DNA of 64,000 nucleotides, from contig NZ_CP011514.1 of NCBI RefSeq assembly GCF_001653795.1, positions 866,163-930,162 of the forward strand, written 5' to 3'. The notes beneath the pieces are model-generated. The model was given only the letters and a program-made list of their open reading frames with translations. It was not told where the DNA came from and did not search any database. The position numbers and the translations under genes were made by a program. Shown here piece by piece: positions 45,471-54,685 of this stretch (positions within the stretch are counted from its first letter, which is position 1; each line of letters starts with the position of its first letter). Source of the DNA: Mitsuaria sp. 7. Lineage in GTDB: Bacteria > Pseudomonadota > Gammaproteobacteria > Burkholderiales > Burkholderiaceae_C.

Positions 45471-46582
45471 GCGCCGATGTCCGCGAGCCGGCGAGCGGTC
45501 GTCGCCGGCAGTTGAACGCCTTGTTGCTGGCCTCCGCGCTGCCGATGCCGGCGCTGCTGCGGGCGGAAGACGCCGGCCCCGAAGGCCCGGTCGGCCCGGT
45601 TGGCCCGCCGTTCCGCGTGATCGATATCGACTGGTTCGACGCCGCGCGGTCGCGCGCCGTGCCCGCCCGGCTGTACTGGCCCGCGCAGACGTCGTCGGCG
45701 GAGGGCGTGCCGCTGGTGGTGTTCTCGCACGGCATCGGCGGTTCGCGGCAGGGCTACAGCTACCTCGGCCGGCACTGGTCGTCGAGGGGCGTCGCCAGCC
45801 TGCATGTGCAGCATGCGGGGAGCGACGCGGCCGTCTGGCGCGGCAATCCGTTCGGCATCGTGGGCCGGCTGCGCGCGGCCGCCCAGGAGAGCGAGGCGAT
45901 CGCCCGCGCCGCCGACGTGCGCTTCGCGCTGGACCGGATGCTCTCCGACGAGACCGGTCCGCTGGGGCGTGCCATCGATCGACGTCGCGTGGTGGCCGCA
46001 GGCCACTCGTACGGCGCGAACACCACGCTGCTCTCGATCGGCGCGCAGGTGGTGCGGGAGGGCCGGGTGGTCACCTGCCAGGACGAGCGCTTCTCCGCGG
46101 GCATCGTGATCTCCGCGCCGCCGTTCTATGGCGAGCGCGATCTGGCGGCGGTGCTGGGACACGTGTCGGTGCCGACCGTCCACATCACCGCCACCGAGGA
46201 CGTGATCGAGATCCCCGGCTATCGCTCGGGCGCGGCGGATCGGCTCCAGGTCTTCGATGCGATCGGAGATCCGCGCAAGCTGCTCGCGGTGTTCCAGGCG
46301 GGGTCCCACAGCATCTTCACCGACCGCTCGCTCACGGGCGGCGCGGCGCTGAATCCGAAAGTGAAGCTCGCGACCGCGGAGCTCGGACTGGCGTTCCTGG
46401 ACCTCACGTTCAAGGACGACGGTGCCGCGCTCGCGCAATGGCGCACCACGTGGCAGCCCCTGCTGGCACGGGCGCCCGAGGCGGGCTTCCCACCGCGACA
46501 TGCCGCGATGCAGACGGCGACACACACGGCGATGAACACGGCGATGAACACGGCGGCGCACACGGCGCTCGACGCCGCATGA
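45467..46582 (+). CDS. Exported alpha/beta-hydrolase (predicted dienelactone hydrolase-like)
   Basis: 371 residues. The likely start is TTG at 45467, whose TTGA overlaps the SDR stop; the first ATG (45545) would remove the signal region. The N-terminus RRRQLNALLLASALP looks like a signal peptide. FSHGIGGSRQGY is the oxyanion region and AAGHSYGANTTL the nucleophile elbow; GSHSIFTDR may hold the His. The end carries five 12-bp repeats. Substrate unknown. Confidence 0.8.
   Translation: MSADVREPASGRRRQLNALLLASALPMPALLRAEDAGPEGPVGPVGPPFRVIDIDWFDAARSRAVPARLYWPAQTSSAEGVPLVVFSHGIGGSRQGYSYLGRHWSSRGVASLHVQHAGSDAAVWRGNPFGIVGRLRAAAQESEAIARAADVRFALDRMLSDETGPLGRAIDRRRVVAAGHSYGANTTLLSIGAQVVREGRVVTCQDERFSAGIVISAPPFYGERDLAAVLGHVSVPTVHITATEDVIEIPGYRSGAADRLQVFDAIGDPRKLLAVFQAGSHSIFTDRSLTGGAALNPKVKLATAELGLAFLDLTFKDDGAALAQWRTTWQPLLARAPEAGFPPRHAAMQTATHTAMNTAMNTAAHTALDAA
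46505..46564 (+). repeat. Five 12-bp tandem repeats at the end of the hydrolase gene
   Basis: Units begin GCGATG..ACG or GCGACA..ACG and encode repeats of the form AMxTA/ATHT/AMNT. The repeat number could change without frameshift. Confidence 0.85.
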
Positions 46583-46944
46583 CGATGAGCAAGTACCTGG
46601 TCTACACCACCTACGGCTGGCTCGCCTTGAGCGGCACCTTGCACTTCCTCATCGACGTCGTGTCGCACGTCCTCCGGGGCAAGCACCCGCCCGGCCCGGA
46701 GACGACGCTCTACTACGGCTTGAACACGGCGTTCGCGCTGGGGCAGGTGGCGCTCGGGCTCCTCGGACTGTTCCTCGCCTGGCGTGCCATGGACGTCGTC
46801 ACCGCACTGCCGGTGCAAGTCCTGACCCTCGCGGCCGGACTGGGATGGCTGGCCATCACCTTCCTGTTCATGGGCTACTGGGAACCCAAGGTCAACGTGG
46901 GGATCTTCTGCGCGCTGGCGTTGGCCGCGCTGCTGCTGCGCTGA
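46579..46944 (+). CDS. Small four-helix membrane protein, unknown function
   Basis: 121 residues from ATG 46579, which overlaps the hydrolase stop as ATGA. Four hydrophobic segments (near 8-28, 45-65, 74-92, 97-120) with HFLIDVVSHVLRGKHPPG between the first two. Family not recognised; forms a three-gene unit with the SDR and hydrolase. Confidence 0.75.
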   Translation: MTMSKYLVYTTYGWLALSGTLHFLIDVVSHVLRGKHPPGPETTLYYGLNTAFALGQVALGLLGLFLAWRAMDVVTALPVQVLTLAAGLGWLAITFLFMGYWEPKVNVGIFCALALAALLLR

Positions 46945-46965
46945 ACCCGGAGCGCCTGGGAACCG

Positions 46966-46990
46966 GACGCGGCGCCTGAGGCGCCGCGTC
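46966..46990. terminator. Strong hairpin between convergent operons
   Basis: Perfect 11-bp arms GACGCGGCGCC and GGCGCCGCGTC with loop TGA, lying 21 bases past the membrane-protein stop and 7 bases before the di-heme gene stop. No T-tract, so perhaps shared by both strands. Confidence 0.65.
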
Positions 46991-46997
46991 GTCCCGG

Positions 46998-49571
46998 TCA
47001 GAGCGACTGCAGGAAGGCCAGCAGCGCCTGGCGATCCGCGGTCGACAGGGCCGAGAAGCGCTGACGCGATTTCTCCGCCTCGCCGCCGTGCCACATCACC
47101 GCTTCCGTCAAGGTGCGCGCGCGCCCGTCGTGCAGGTAGCCGACCGCGCCGTCGTCGCCCATGACGCGCGCGGTGTAGCCGATCCCCCAGAGCGGCGACG
47201 TGCGCCACATCCGGCCGTTGGCCCGACCTTCGGCGAAGCCGTCCGCGAGCTCAGGGCCCATGTCATGCAGCAGCAGGTCGGTGTAGGGCCGGATGGTCTG
47301 GTTGCGCAACTCCTGGAAGAGGTGGCTGGAACCGGTCTTCAGCTCGACGGTGTGGCAGGCTGCGCAACGCAGGTTGCGGAAGACGTTGGCGCCGAGTGCG
47401 ACCTTGGCGGGATCCACGTCCAGATACGACATCGGCGACACGCCCTTCGGGAATCCGCTCTTCAGGCTGCGCTGTGCCGGCACGGCGACGAGGGACAGGT
47501 ATTGCGAGACCAGCAGCAGGTCCTTGTCGGTCAGGCCCTTCTCCGTCTTCGACCTGCAGTTGGCCGGCCCGGCCAGGCACTCCCGGCTGGGATAGACGGA
47601 GCTCGTCACCGACATGTCTTCCAGCAGCGCCGACGCCGCCTGGTGGCGCAGGCTGAACTTGCCCGCCTTCCAGCCGAATCGTCCCAGCCGCACGGTGCCC
47701 GTGTCCGGGTCGAAGACGAAGTTGGGGAGACCCTTGACGCCGTCCTCGTCCGGCGTCGCGCGGGCGAGCGCCAGGATGTCGGCTTCCGGGACGGCTTCGA
47801 GCAGTCCGAGGCCGATGAGCGGCTGCGCCGCGCGCAGCGAGGCGATCTGCGGCGCCGGGCCCTCGAAGGCCAGCCTGGCGCTGCGCAGTTCCACCGGCGT
47901 GCCGTCGGCCAGGGTCACGGTGCGGGTGTCGAAGCTCGCGACCTTGACGCTGCGGCCCAGGTTCACCACGCCGCCGCCGGATGCGTTGCCGTTCATCTGC
48001 ACGGTCACGCCATAACGCGGGTCGGGCAGTTGCTGGCCCTTGCCGTCGAGCACCGCGGCGTGGACGGCCATCTTGTCCAGGCGCTGGGACAGCGCCGACG
48101 GCGCCGGGCTGCGGCCGTTGTTGACGTGGCAGGCGAAGCACGAGGACTGGTTGAAGCTGGGGCCCTGCAGCCCGACGACGGCCTTGTTGACGTCGTTGCC
48201 CTTCTCGCTGTGCTCGCCGGTGGTCATGTTGCTGTGCAACAGCCGGCGGCCTTCGACGAAGCGCTGCATGTTCTGCATGCCGATGTGGTTCATCTGCTGC
48301 TGGAAGATGAAGCTGCTGCCGTCGCTGTAGTCGTAGGAGACCGAGCCGATGCCGCCCTGCAGGGTGGCGTCCGGCAGCGGGGCGTTGTTGAGCCGGGGCT
48401 CCACGCCATACCAGGGTCGCACGCCGACGCCGACCACGTAGGTCAGTTCGGACGTGTAGTAGTGGTGCGCCCCGTTGTCGCCGACGGCGCGCATCGCTTC
48501 CGGCGTGGAGAAGAAGGCCTGCGTGAACTCCATCGCGTCGCCGATCCTCAGCGCGCGCTTGGGGATCTTCGGACCGGACACCGGCGTGCCCGTGACGCCG
48601 TTGTTCACCGCGTAGTCGTAGAACTTCGTGGCGCCGGGGACGTCCTTGCTCGGCACCAGCACGCCGTTGGCATTGAGGCTCAGCGCGTCGTGGCTGGGGT
48701 AGACGTCGATGGTGGCGCTGCAGCCGTCGTTCAGCACCTTGCCGGGATTGAGCAGCTTGCCGTTGGGCGGGCGCGGGACGACCGGGCAGTTGGCCGAGTC
48801 CACGCCGTACAGGTCGCGATCGACCAGCTTGCCGGGCGTCATCCAGCCGAAGCCCGTGACCTTGGGTTCGTCGAAGCGATGGAAGAACGCGCGTCCGCCG
48901 GCACGTTGCGCCTCGAGGAAGTAGTTGTTGATCTTCAGGACGGGATTGGTGACCCCGGCCACGCGGCTGTTGTCGATGATCTCGACGCCCCAGGTGCGGT
49001 TCTGGAAGTAGTTCTTGACGAAGTCCAGGCTGTGGCCTTCGCCCTTGTCCGCCGGGTTGCCCTTGCTGTCCACCGTCTCGTTCTTGCCGAAGCCGACCTC
49101 GTTCCAGGTCTCGCCGCGCTCGCGCGCGTGGCGATGGCGGCCAGTCATGCCGAAGCGCGTCACCAGCGTGCCGTCGGGCAGTGTGAACTGCGTGGATTCG
49201 ATCGGCTCCTGGGACGCGGGCAGCAGCGGCACCAGGCCGGTCCCGTCGATCGGGAAGGGGATCGGCGACGTCGCCAGCACGGGCAGCGGCGCGGGCGTCA
49301 CGACGGGCGGTTCCTTGCGCGCTTCAGCGGTGGCGCGCGGCTCGGGCAGATCGGGGGCGGATTCGAGCGACAGCGCCGCGCCGCTTTCGGGCGAGTCCGC
49401 GTCGTTGAAGGCCACCGCGGAGGCCGGGCCACCATCGCTGGTGGCGGGCTTGGCGTCGTTGCCGCCGGTGCCGCCGCCGCAGGCCGCGAGCACTGCGGCC
49501 GACACGAGGCTGATCGAGAGGACGACCGACCGGTCCCATCTCGTCGGACGGTCATTCAGAGTGAAAGTCAA
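46998..49571 (-). CDS. Di-heme oxidoreductase (DHOR/DUF1111) lipoprotein
   Basis: 857 residues from TTG 49571. This start is preferred over ATG 49619 because AGGAG lies eight bases upstream and it directly gives a lipoprotein signal, SAAVLAAC, with the Cys near residue 32 for lipid attachment. Two haem-binding motifs CFACH (about 477) and CAACH (about 735) plus GVKGLPNFVFDPDTG and LPLLLHDMG-like TDLLLHDMGPELADGF match the DHOR family. Exported electron-transfer or peroxidase-type enzyme, probably on the outer or inner membrane face. A 120-residue Pro/Ser linker follows the lipid anchor. Single gene with its own promoter gap. Confidence 0.88.
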   Translation of the reverse strand: MTFTLNDRPTRWDRSVVLSISLVSAAVLAACGGGTGGNDAKPATSDGGPASAVAFNDADSPESGAALSLESAPDLPEPRATAEARKEPPVVTPAPLPVLATSPIPFPIDGTGLVPLLPASQEPIESTQFTLPDGTLVTRFGMTGRHRHARERGETWNEVGFGKNETVDSKGNPADKGEGHSLDFVKNYFQNRTWGVEIIDNSRVAGVTNPVLKINNYFLEAQRAGGRAFFHRFDEPKVTGFGWMTPGKLVDRDLYGVDSANCPVVPRPPNGKLLNPGKVLNDGCSATIDVYPSHDALSLNANGVLVPSKDVPGATKFYDYAVNNGVTGTPVSGPKIPKRALRIGDAMEFTQAFFSTPEAMRAVGDNGAHHYYTSELTYVVGVGVRPWYGVEPRLNNAPLPDATLQGGIGSVSYDYSDGSSFIFQQQMNHIGMQNMQRFVEGRRLLHSNMTTGEHSEKGNDVNKAVVGLQGPSFNQSSCFACHVNNGRSPAPSALSQRLDKMAVHAAVLDGKGQQLPDPRYGVTVQMNGNASGGGVVNLGRSVKVASFDTRTVTLADGTPVELRSARLAFEGPAPQIASLRAAQPLIGLGLLEAVPEADILALARATPDEDGVKGLPNFVFDPDTGTVRLGRFGWKAGKFSLRHQAASALLEDMSVTSSVYPSRECLAGPANCRSKTEKGLTDKDLLLVSQYLSLVAVPAQRSLKSGFPKGVSPMSYLDVDPAKVALGANVFRNLRCAACHTVELKTGSSHLFQELRNQTIRPYTDLLLHDMGPELADGFAEGRANGRMWRTSPLWGIGYTARVMGDDGAVGYLHDGRARTLTEAVMWHGGEAEKSRQRFSALSTADRQALLAFLQSL

Positions 49572-49600
49572 AACACAAACTCCTGGCTGTGGGCTTGGGA

Positions 49601-49620
49601 AAGCGCTTGCAATTCGCAAG
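49601..49620 (-). promoter_or_regulatory. LacI-type operator-like palindrome upstream of the di-heme gene
   Basis: AAGCGCTT (49601-49608) overlaps CTTGC-AATTC-GCAAG (49606-49620). The core GAAAGCGCTTGC resembles LacI/CcpA-like operators. It lies about 30 bases before the TTG start. No LacI gene is in the window. Confidence 0.35.
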
Positions 49621-49796
49621 ACAGGGATGTACTCGACGGGCCAGGAAGCGTTGGAAAGATTGTGTAAGGAATTCGAGAAGCTTTCGCGTGACCGGCCCTG
49701 GGCTTCGTGTGGGCCACGTAACTGTCCCGGTCGATCGCTCGGGAACTGGCCCGGTGGCTCCTCTCGTTCCTGTCGTTCAGGAGGGACGGCGCTCGA

Positions 49797-51329
49797 TCAG
49801 CGGGATCCTCGCATCGGCAACGGCCCGAACGCACCGACCGGTCGCACCGCCGCGGCGAGACGGGCGACGTACTCGTGCGCGGCGTCCGGCGACCCGATGT
49901 TGGTGAAGCTCGCGAGCAGTCCCGTGAGCCCGGTCCGGCCTCGGCACCAGGAGGACAGCGCGAGCACGGCCAGGCCCGCCTCGCGCGCCCGCGACGCGCA
50001 GTCGCGATCGTCCGCGCCGTCGGGCAGCCCGATCGTGAGGTGCAGGCCGCCCCGTTGAGGCTGATGTCGCAAGCCGAATGCCGCATAGGGCGCCAACGCG
50101 GCTTCCAGCCACGATCGCCTGACGCCGTAGAGCGTCCGCATGCGCTTGATGTGCCGGGCGAAATGCCCCCGCTCCATGAAGTCGGCCGCCACCTCCTGCA
50201 GCAGCGAGGGGCATCCCGCCGACGGCCACGGCTGGAGCACCTGCTCGAAGCGGTCCACCAGCGACGCGGGCACGACGAGGTAGGCCAGACGAAGGCCCGG
50301 GTAGAGCACCTTGCTGAGGGTGCCCGCGTAGAGGACCCGGTCGTCGCGGTCCAGGCTCTTCAGCGCCGGCAGGGGCGGTCCGGCATAGCGGTACTCGCCG
50401 TCGTAGTCGTCCTCGACGATCCACGCCTGCCGCTCGTTCGCCCATTGCAGCAGCGCCAGTCGCCGCTCCAGCGAGAGCGACATGCACAGGGGGCTGTGAT
50501 GCGACGGCGTCACCACCGCCAGCCGCGCGTTGTCCGGTGCCTCCTTCAAGTGATCGGTGACCAGGCCGTCCGCGTCGACGCGCACCGGACAGTCGGTCAT
50601 GCCCCAGCGGGCGAGCACCATGGCCACCGGTGGGTATCCGGGATCCTCGATGACCGCGGCGTCACCGCCCAGCCCGAGCGCCTGGATCGTCAGGCTCAGA
50701 CCGGCCTCGTAACCGGCGACGACGAAGACCTGCCGGGCCGTGGCTTCGACGCCGCGTGACCGGTGCAGGTAGGCGACCAGCGCCTCCCGCAGCCGCGGAA
50801 GACCGGCCGGATCGGGCTTCATGAGGCTGATGCTGTGACGGGCGTGATGTGCGCTCAGGCGTGCCCAGACCTTGCGGGGAAAGGCGTCCAGCGCCGGCAG
50901 TCCGAGTTGCAGGGGCAGGGCACCTGACGCGTGGCCTCCCGCCGGTGACGTCCGCAGGCGATGCGAGACCGCAGCGTGTTCAGCCGGGACGCGTGGCCGA
51001 TCGAGCGGCGGCAGCGTTGCGATCCTCGGCCTCCTGGTGGGCGAGCCCGCCGCCCCTGTCGCACCCGTTGCACCCGTTGCACCAGGCTCGGCCACGAAGG
51101 TCCCCGCCGTGCCCCGCGCCGCCAGATAACCCTCGCCGATCAATCGATCGTAGGCCGCCACCACCGTGCCGCGCGAGACCCCCAGCTCGGTCGCCAGTGC
51201 GCGCAGCGAGGGCGCTCGCGACCCGGCCGGCATCCTGCCGTCACGGATCAGGCGTCGCAGTCGATCGCAGATCTGTTCCTGAAGCGGCGTCGTCCTTCGC
51301 CGGGGAGATGCGGATTGCTCTTCAGTCAT
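49797..51329 (-). CDS. MocR/PdxR-type GntR-aminotransferase regulator
   Basis: 510 residues. N-terminal winged helix of GntR type (LQEQICDRLRRLIRDGRMPA, LGVSRGTVVAAYDRL) joined by a Gly/Ala/Thr linker to a class I aminotransferase domain with QVFVVAGYEAGLSLTIQ, WIVEDDYDGEY and the PLP lysine in GTLSKVLYPGLRL. Regulates genes linked to vitamin B6 or amino sugars in relatives; target here unknown. The linker has repeats GATGATGA. The larger frame to 52541 runs through ybhN and is not used. Confidence 0.93.
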   Translation of the reverse strand: MTEEQSASPRRRTTPLQEQICDRLRRLIRDGRMPAGSRAPSLRALATELGVSRGTVVAAYDRLIGEGYLAARGTAGTFVAEPGATGATGATGAAGSPTRRPRIATLPPLDRPRVPAEHAAVSHRLRTSPAGGHASGALPLQLGLPALDAFPRKVWARLSAHHARHSISLMKPDPAGLPRLREALVAYLHRSRGVEATARQVFVVAGYEAGLSLTIQALGLGGDAAVIEDPGYPPVAMVLARWGMTDCPVRVDADGLVTDHLKEAPDNARLAVVTPSHHSPLCMSLSLERRLALLQWANERQAWIVEDDYDGEYRYAGPPLPALKSLDRDDRVLYAGTLSKVLYPGLRLAYLVVPASLVDRFEQVLQPWPSAGCPSLLQEVAADFMERGHFARHIKRMRTLYGVRRSWLEAALAPYAAFGLRHQPQRGGLHLTIGLPDGADDRDCASRAREAGLAVLALSSWCRGRTGLTGLLASFTNIGSPDAAHEYVARLAAAVRPVGAFGPLPMRGSR

Positions 51330-51532
51330 CAGTGTCAGGTCAGATCGCCACGGGGTGTCCGCCGGCATTCTGAACCCCGCAGGCCTGAGACTGTCACAGT
51401 CGCGGATTCGAAAACTGGCCCTGTCGCTGGTTGCGCGGGTCCCGCTGCTCCGCTCATCTCGCCGGTCTCGCCGGTCTTGACCGTCTTGCCCGTCTCGCCC
51501 GTCCGGCAGACTCGCATCTCCGGACGACGCGA

Positions 51533-52489
51533 TCAGCGCTTCGCCTTCGCCTCCAGCACGAAGTAGGCGACGGCCGCGATCGACAGCGGCGCGAGGTAGT
51601 AGAGCGCGCGATAGGCGATCAGCGCCGCGAGGACCTTCGCAGGTCCCAGCGTCGGGCCGAGGAAGGCCACGAACACGCCCTCCAGCACGCCGAGTCCCGC
51701 AGGCACATGCGTGATCACGCCGGCCACCGCGGCCACCAGCAGCACCGCCAGGATGTGCCCGTAGTCGGTGCCCTGCTGCAGCAGCACCCACAGCACCGCG
51801 CCCATCGTCAGCCAGTTGGCCGACGAGATGAGCAGCTGCATCACGGCGATGCGCAGATCCGGGACGAAGAAGTCGTGGCCGCGCAGCGAGAGCTCGCGTC
51901 GCGTGGAGAACGCGCACAGCGCCAGGTAGCCGGCGATCACGAGCCACATCAGCGCGCCCAGCCCGCGCAGCGCCGCGGCGCCGATCTTCCAGTCCGACGG
52001 CGGCGCCAGCCAGCCGAAGAGGAAGAGCCCACCCGCGAGAAGCCCGTAGCCGAGCCAGTTCGAGGCCATGCTCAGCGCCAGGATCTGCGCCGGCACCGGG
52101 TGCTTGAGGCCCTCGCGCGCGTAGAGCCGCAGCCGCATCGCGATGCCGCCCACCAGCGCGCCGAGGTTGAGGTTGAACGCGTAGCTGACGAAAGTGATCA
52201 GCATCACCCGCCGCGCCGGCACCGTGTGATGCGTCCAGCGCTTGCCGATCAGGTCGTAGCCGCTGTAGATCAGGTGGCTGAGCGCGCACAACGCGGCGCC
52301 CGCGACCAGTACGCCCAGGGGCAGCTGCCGCAGTCCGTCGCCGACCTCGCTCCAGTCGATCTGGCGCGCCGCCCACGCGAGCAGGGCCACGACAGCGACC
52401 GCGAACACGCCGCTCAGCCAACGCCCCCAGTGCCAGCGCGCCGGACGAGGGTCCGAGGTCTGCGGCGAGGGCGTCGGCGTCGCACTCAC
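51533..52489 (-). CDS. ybhN: YbhN family (UPF0104, MprF/AglD-like) inner-membrane protein
   Basis: 318 residues, eight or more helices of the lysylphosphatidylglycerol synthetase membrane-domain type. GTG at 52489 overlaps the clsB stop (GTGA); the ATG-containing frame to 52513 would overlap further. VPAGLGVLEGVFVAFLGP is the family signature. Its function is unclear; as in Escherichia coli it is the third gene of ybhP-clsB-ybhN. Confidence 0.9.
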   Translation of the reverse strand: MSATPTPSPQTSDPRPARWHWGRWLSGVFAVAVVALLAWAARQIDWSEVGDGLRQLPLGVLVAGAALCALSHLIYSGYDLIGKRWTHHTVPARRVMLITFVSYAFNLNLGALVGGIAMRLRLYAREGLKHPVPAQILALSMASNWLGYGLLAGGLFLFGWLAPPSDWKIGAAALRGLGALMWLVIAGYLALCAFSTRRELSLRGHDFFVPDLRIAVMQLLISSANWLTMGAVLWVLLQQGTDYGHILAVLLVAAVAGVITHVPAGLGVLEGVFVAFLGPTLGPAKVLAALIAYRALYYLAPLSIAAVAYFVLEAKAKR

Positions 52490-53913
52490 TCGGCGGTCTC
52501 CTTGTGCGGGCATTCAGCGCACGGCGCGTCAGGCGTGCCATGCGCGCCTGCCGGGCCCGGCACGCGGGGTGTGTCTTGTTCGGCTTTTTCGGACTCTTCG
52601 GCTTGTCCGGCTGGTGCGTCCTGCCATTGCCAGGCTTGCGCGGCCGGTGTCTGGGAAGCGCTCACGAGGACCGGCGTCTGCGCCACCGGCATCAGCGGCT
52701 GCGTCTGCCGCGGCAGGCGCGCCAGCCAGCGCGGGAAGTGCCGCATCACGTGGAAGACCAGCGCGCCCATGCCCAGGCGCCACCACCAGCGATGCGCATT
52801 GGTGTTCTCGAGCTTCAGCAGCTTGCATTGGCTCTTCATCAGCGGCAGGAGCTTGTCGCGCAACGCGCGGTTGAAGGCGCGGTCCTCGACGATCAGGTTG
52901 GCCTCGAGGTTCAGCGACAGGCTCAGCGGGTCGAGGTTGCTCGAGCCCACCGTCGCCCAGTGGTCGTCGACCAGCGCGACCTTCGCGTGGATCGGTCGTT
53001 CGCAGTATTCGTGGATGTGGACGCCGGCCCGCATCAGCTGGTCGTACACGAGTTGCGCCGCCCAGCGCGCCCAGGCGATGTCGGGCTGGCCCTGCAGGAT
53101 CAGGTGGACGTCCACGCCGCGCCGCGCCGCGCGCTGCATGCTCCGCAGCAGCAGGAAGCCGGGGAAGAAGTAGGCGTTGGCGATGATCACCTCGCGCTGT
53201 GAGGCGTGCAGCGCGAGGCGGTACATGCGCTCGATGTCGTCGCGGTGGCGGTGGTTGTCGCGCGTGACGACGACCGCCTTCGCCCGGCCCGCCGCGGAGG
53301 CGCCCGCGCCGCCGGTGGTGGGGTCGCTCCTGCGCGGCTCCTTCGCGCGGCTCAACCACCAGCGACGCTGTCCCGCCGCGCCGGCGGAGGGCGTCTGCGG
53401 GGTCGCGGTGGCGAGGATCTCCCCCGTCACGCGCCGCAGCTGCGCAACGACTGGCCCCTTCACGCGCACCGCGTAGTCCTGCTTGGCCTCGGGGCCGAAG
53501 TCGAGCAGGTGATCCGCCGAATAGTTGATGCCGCCGATGAACCCCGTCCCGCCGTCGACGACGACGATCTTGCGATGCAGGCGCCGGAAGGGCTTCAGGC
53601 GCCGCGACAGCTTGGGCGGCGGATCGAAGACGTGCAGCCGCACGCCCGCGTCGGTGAGCCCGTTGACGAAGTCCACCGACAGCTCCGGCGAGCCGAAGCC
53701 GTCCACCGTCATGTCCACGCGCACGCCGCGCTTCGCGGCGGCGATGAGCACTTCGCGCAGGGCCAGTCCGACCTTGTCCTCGAAAAGGATGAAGGTCTCG
53801 ATGAGGACCTCATCCTTCGCCCCCTCGATCGCGGCGAAGACGGCGGGGAAGAACTCCTCGCCGTTCTCGAGCAGCTCGAGGTCGTTGCCGGCACTCCAGT
53901 CGGGGCGTTTCAC
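52486..53913 (-). CDS. clsB: Cardiolipin synthase B
   Basis: 475 residues. Two HKD motifs of phospholipase D enzymes: HRKIVVVDGGTGFIGG and HAKVALVDDHWATVGSSN. Forms cardiolipin from phosphatidylglycerol at the inner membrane. The GTG at 53913 overlaps the ybhP TGA as GTGA. The C-terminal 60 residues after the domain are Pro/Ala/Glu-rich, ending in CAECPHKE, longer than in Escherichia coli. Confidence 0.95.
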   Translation of the reverse strand: MKRPDWSAGNDLELLENGEEFFPAVFAAIEGAKDEVLIETFILFEDKVGLALREVLIAAAKRGVRVDMTVDGFGSPELSVDFVNGLTDAGVRLHVFDPPPKLSRRLKPFRRLHRKIVVVDGGTGFIGGINYSADHLLDFGPEAKQDYAVRVKGPVVAQLRRVTGEILATATPQTPSAGAAGQRRWWLSRAKEPRRSDPTTGGAGASAAGRAKAVVVTRDNHRHRDDIERMYRLALHASQREVIIANAYFFPGFLLLRSMQRAARRGVDVHLILQGQPDIAWARWAAQLVYDQLMRAGVHIHEYCERPIHAKVALVDDHWATVGSSNLDPLSLSLNLEANLIVEDRAFNRALRDKLLPLMKSQCKLLKLENTNAHRWWWRLGMGALVFHVMRHFPRWLARLPRQTQPLMPVAQTPVLVSASQTPAAQAWQWQDAPAGQAEESEKAEQDTPRVPGPAGAHGTPDAPCAECPHKETAE

Positions 53914-54647
53914 AGGCTGATCTCCGCGGCCAGGGGCGCATGGTCGGACAGGTGCGACCACGGCTTGCGCGGCAGCACGATGGGGTGCTGCACCGCCGCG
54001 CCGCGCACGTAGATGCGGTCCAGCGCCAGCAAGGGGAAACGCGACGGGAAGGTCCGCGCCGCGGAGCCGTACGACTTGACGAAGACCTCGGCGAGACCGG
54101 CGCAGCCGCTCAGCATCTTGTGCGCCCGCTGGCGCCAGTCGTTGAAGTCGCCGGCGACGATCACCGGGTCGCCCGGCGGCAGGCTGTCGATCACATGGCA
54201 CAGGCGCTCGACCTGGCGTTGGCGGTGCGACTCGCGCAAGCCCAGGTGCACGCAGATCGCGTGCAGCTCGCGGCCGTCGGCGAGCTTCAGCACGCTGTGC
54301 AGCAGGCCGCGTCGCTCGGGGCCCTCGATGGACACGTCGTGGTTGGTGTGCCGCGTGATCGCGAACTTGGAGAGCAGCGCGTTGCCGTGGTGACCCTGCG
54401 GATAGACCGCGTTGCGGCCGTACGCGAAGTCGCTCCACAGGCTGTCCGCGAGGAACTCGTAGTGCGGGCCCCGGGGCCAGTCGGCGATCCGGGCGGCGTG
54501 CAGTTCATGCTCGCCGAGGACTTCCTGCAGGAAGACGACATCGGCGGAGACGGCTCTCACCGCCTCCCGCAGCTCGTGCAGGATGAAGCGGCGGTTGAAG
54601 AAGCCGAAACCCTTGTGGAGATTGACGGTGAGGACGGTGAATTTCAT
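53910..54647 (-). CDS. ybhP: Endonuclease/exonuclease/phosphatase-family protein YbhP
   Basis: 245 residues. EEP fold with TVLTVNLHKGFG, FLQEVLG, HLGLRE, GDFNDW and SDHAPL. It starts at ATG 54647 and ends over the clsB start. Known in Escherichia coli as the first gene of this operon; its role in phospholipid metabolism or nuclease function is unproven. Confidence 0.92.
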   Translation of the reverse strand: MKFTVLTVNLHKGFGFFNRRFILHELREAVRAVSADVVFLQEVLGEHELHAARIADWPRGPHYEFLADSLWSDFAYGRNAVYPQGHHGNALLSKFAITRHTNHDVSIEGPERRGLLHSVLKLADGRELHAICVHLGLRESHRQRQVERLCHVIDSLPPGDPVIVAGDFNDWRQRAHKMLSGCAGLAEVFVKSYGSAARTFPSRFPLLALDRIYVRGAAVQHPIVLPRKPWSHLSDHAPLAAEISL

Positions 54648-54685
54648 GACTTGCCTGAACGGCAAGCCCTGTGCCCGTCATGGCA

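Noticed and set aside
47088..49667. Plus-strand frame of 859 codons opposite the di-heme gene
   Set aside because: Antisense shadow of a gene with two intact CxxCH motifs.
49797..52541. Very long MocR frame (914 codons)
   Set aside because: The part above 51329 runs through ybhN, which has clear YbhN-family sequence in another frame.
52486..54438. Extended clsB start into ybhP
   Set aside because: Would make clsB overlap ybhP by over 500 bases; GTG 53913 fits the stop overlap and domain start.
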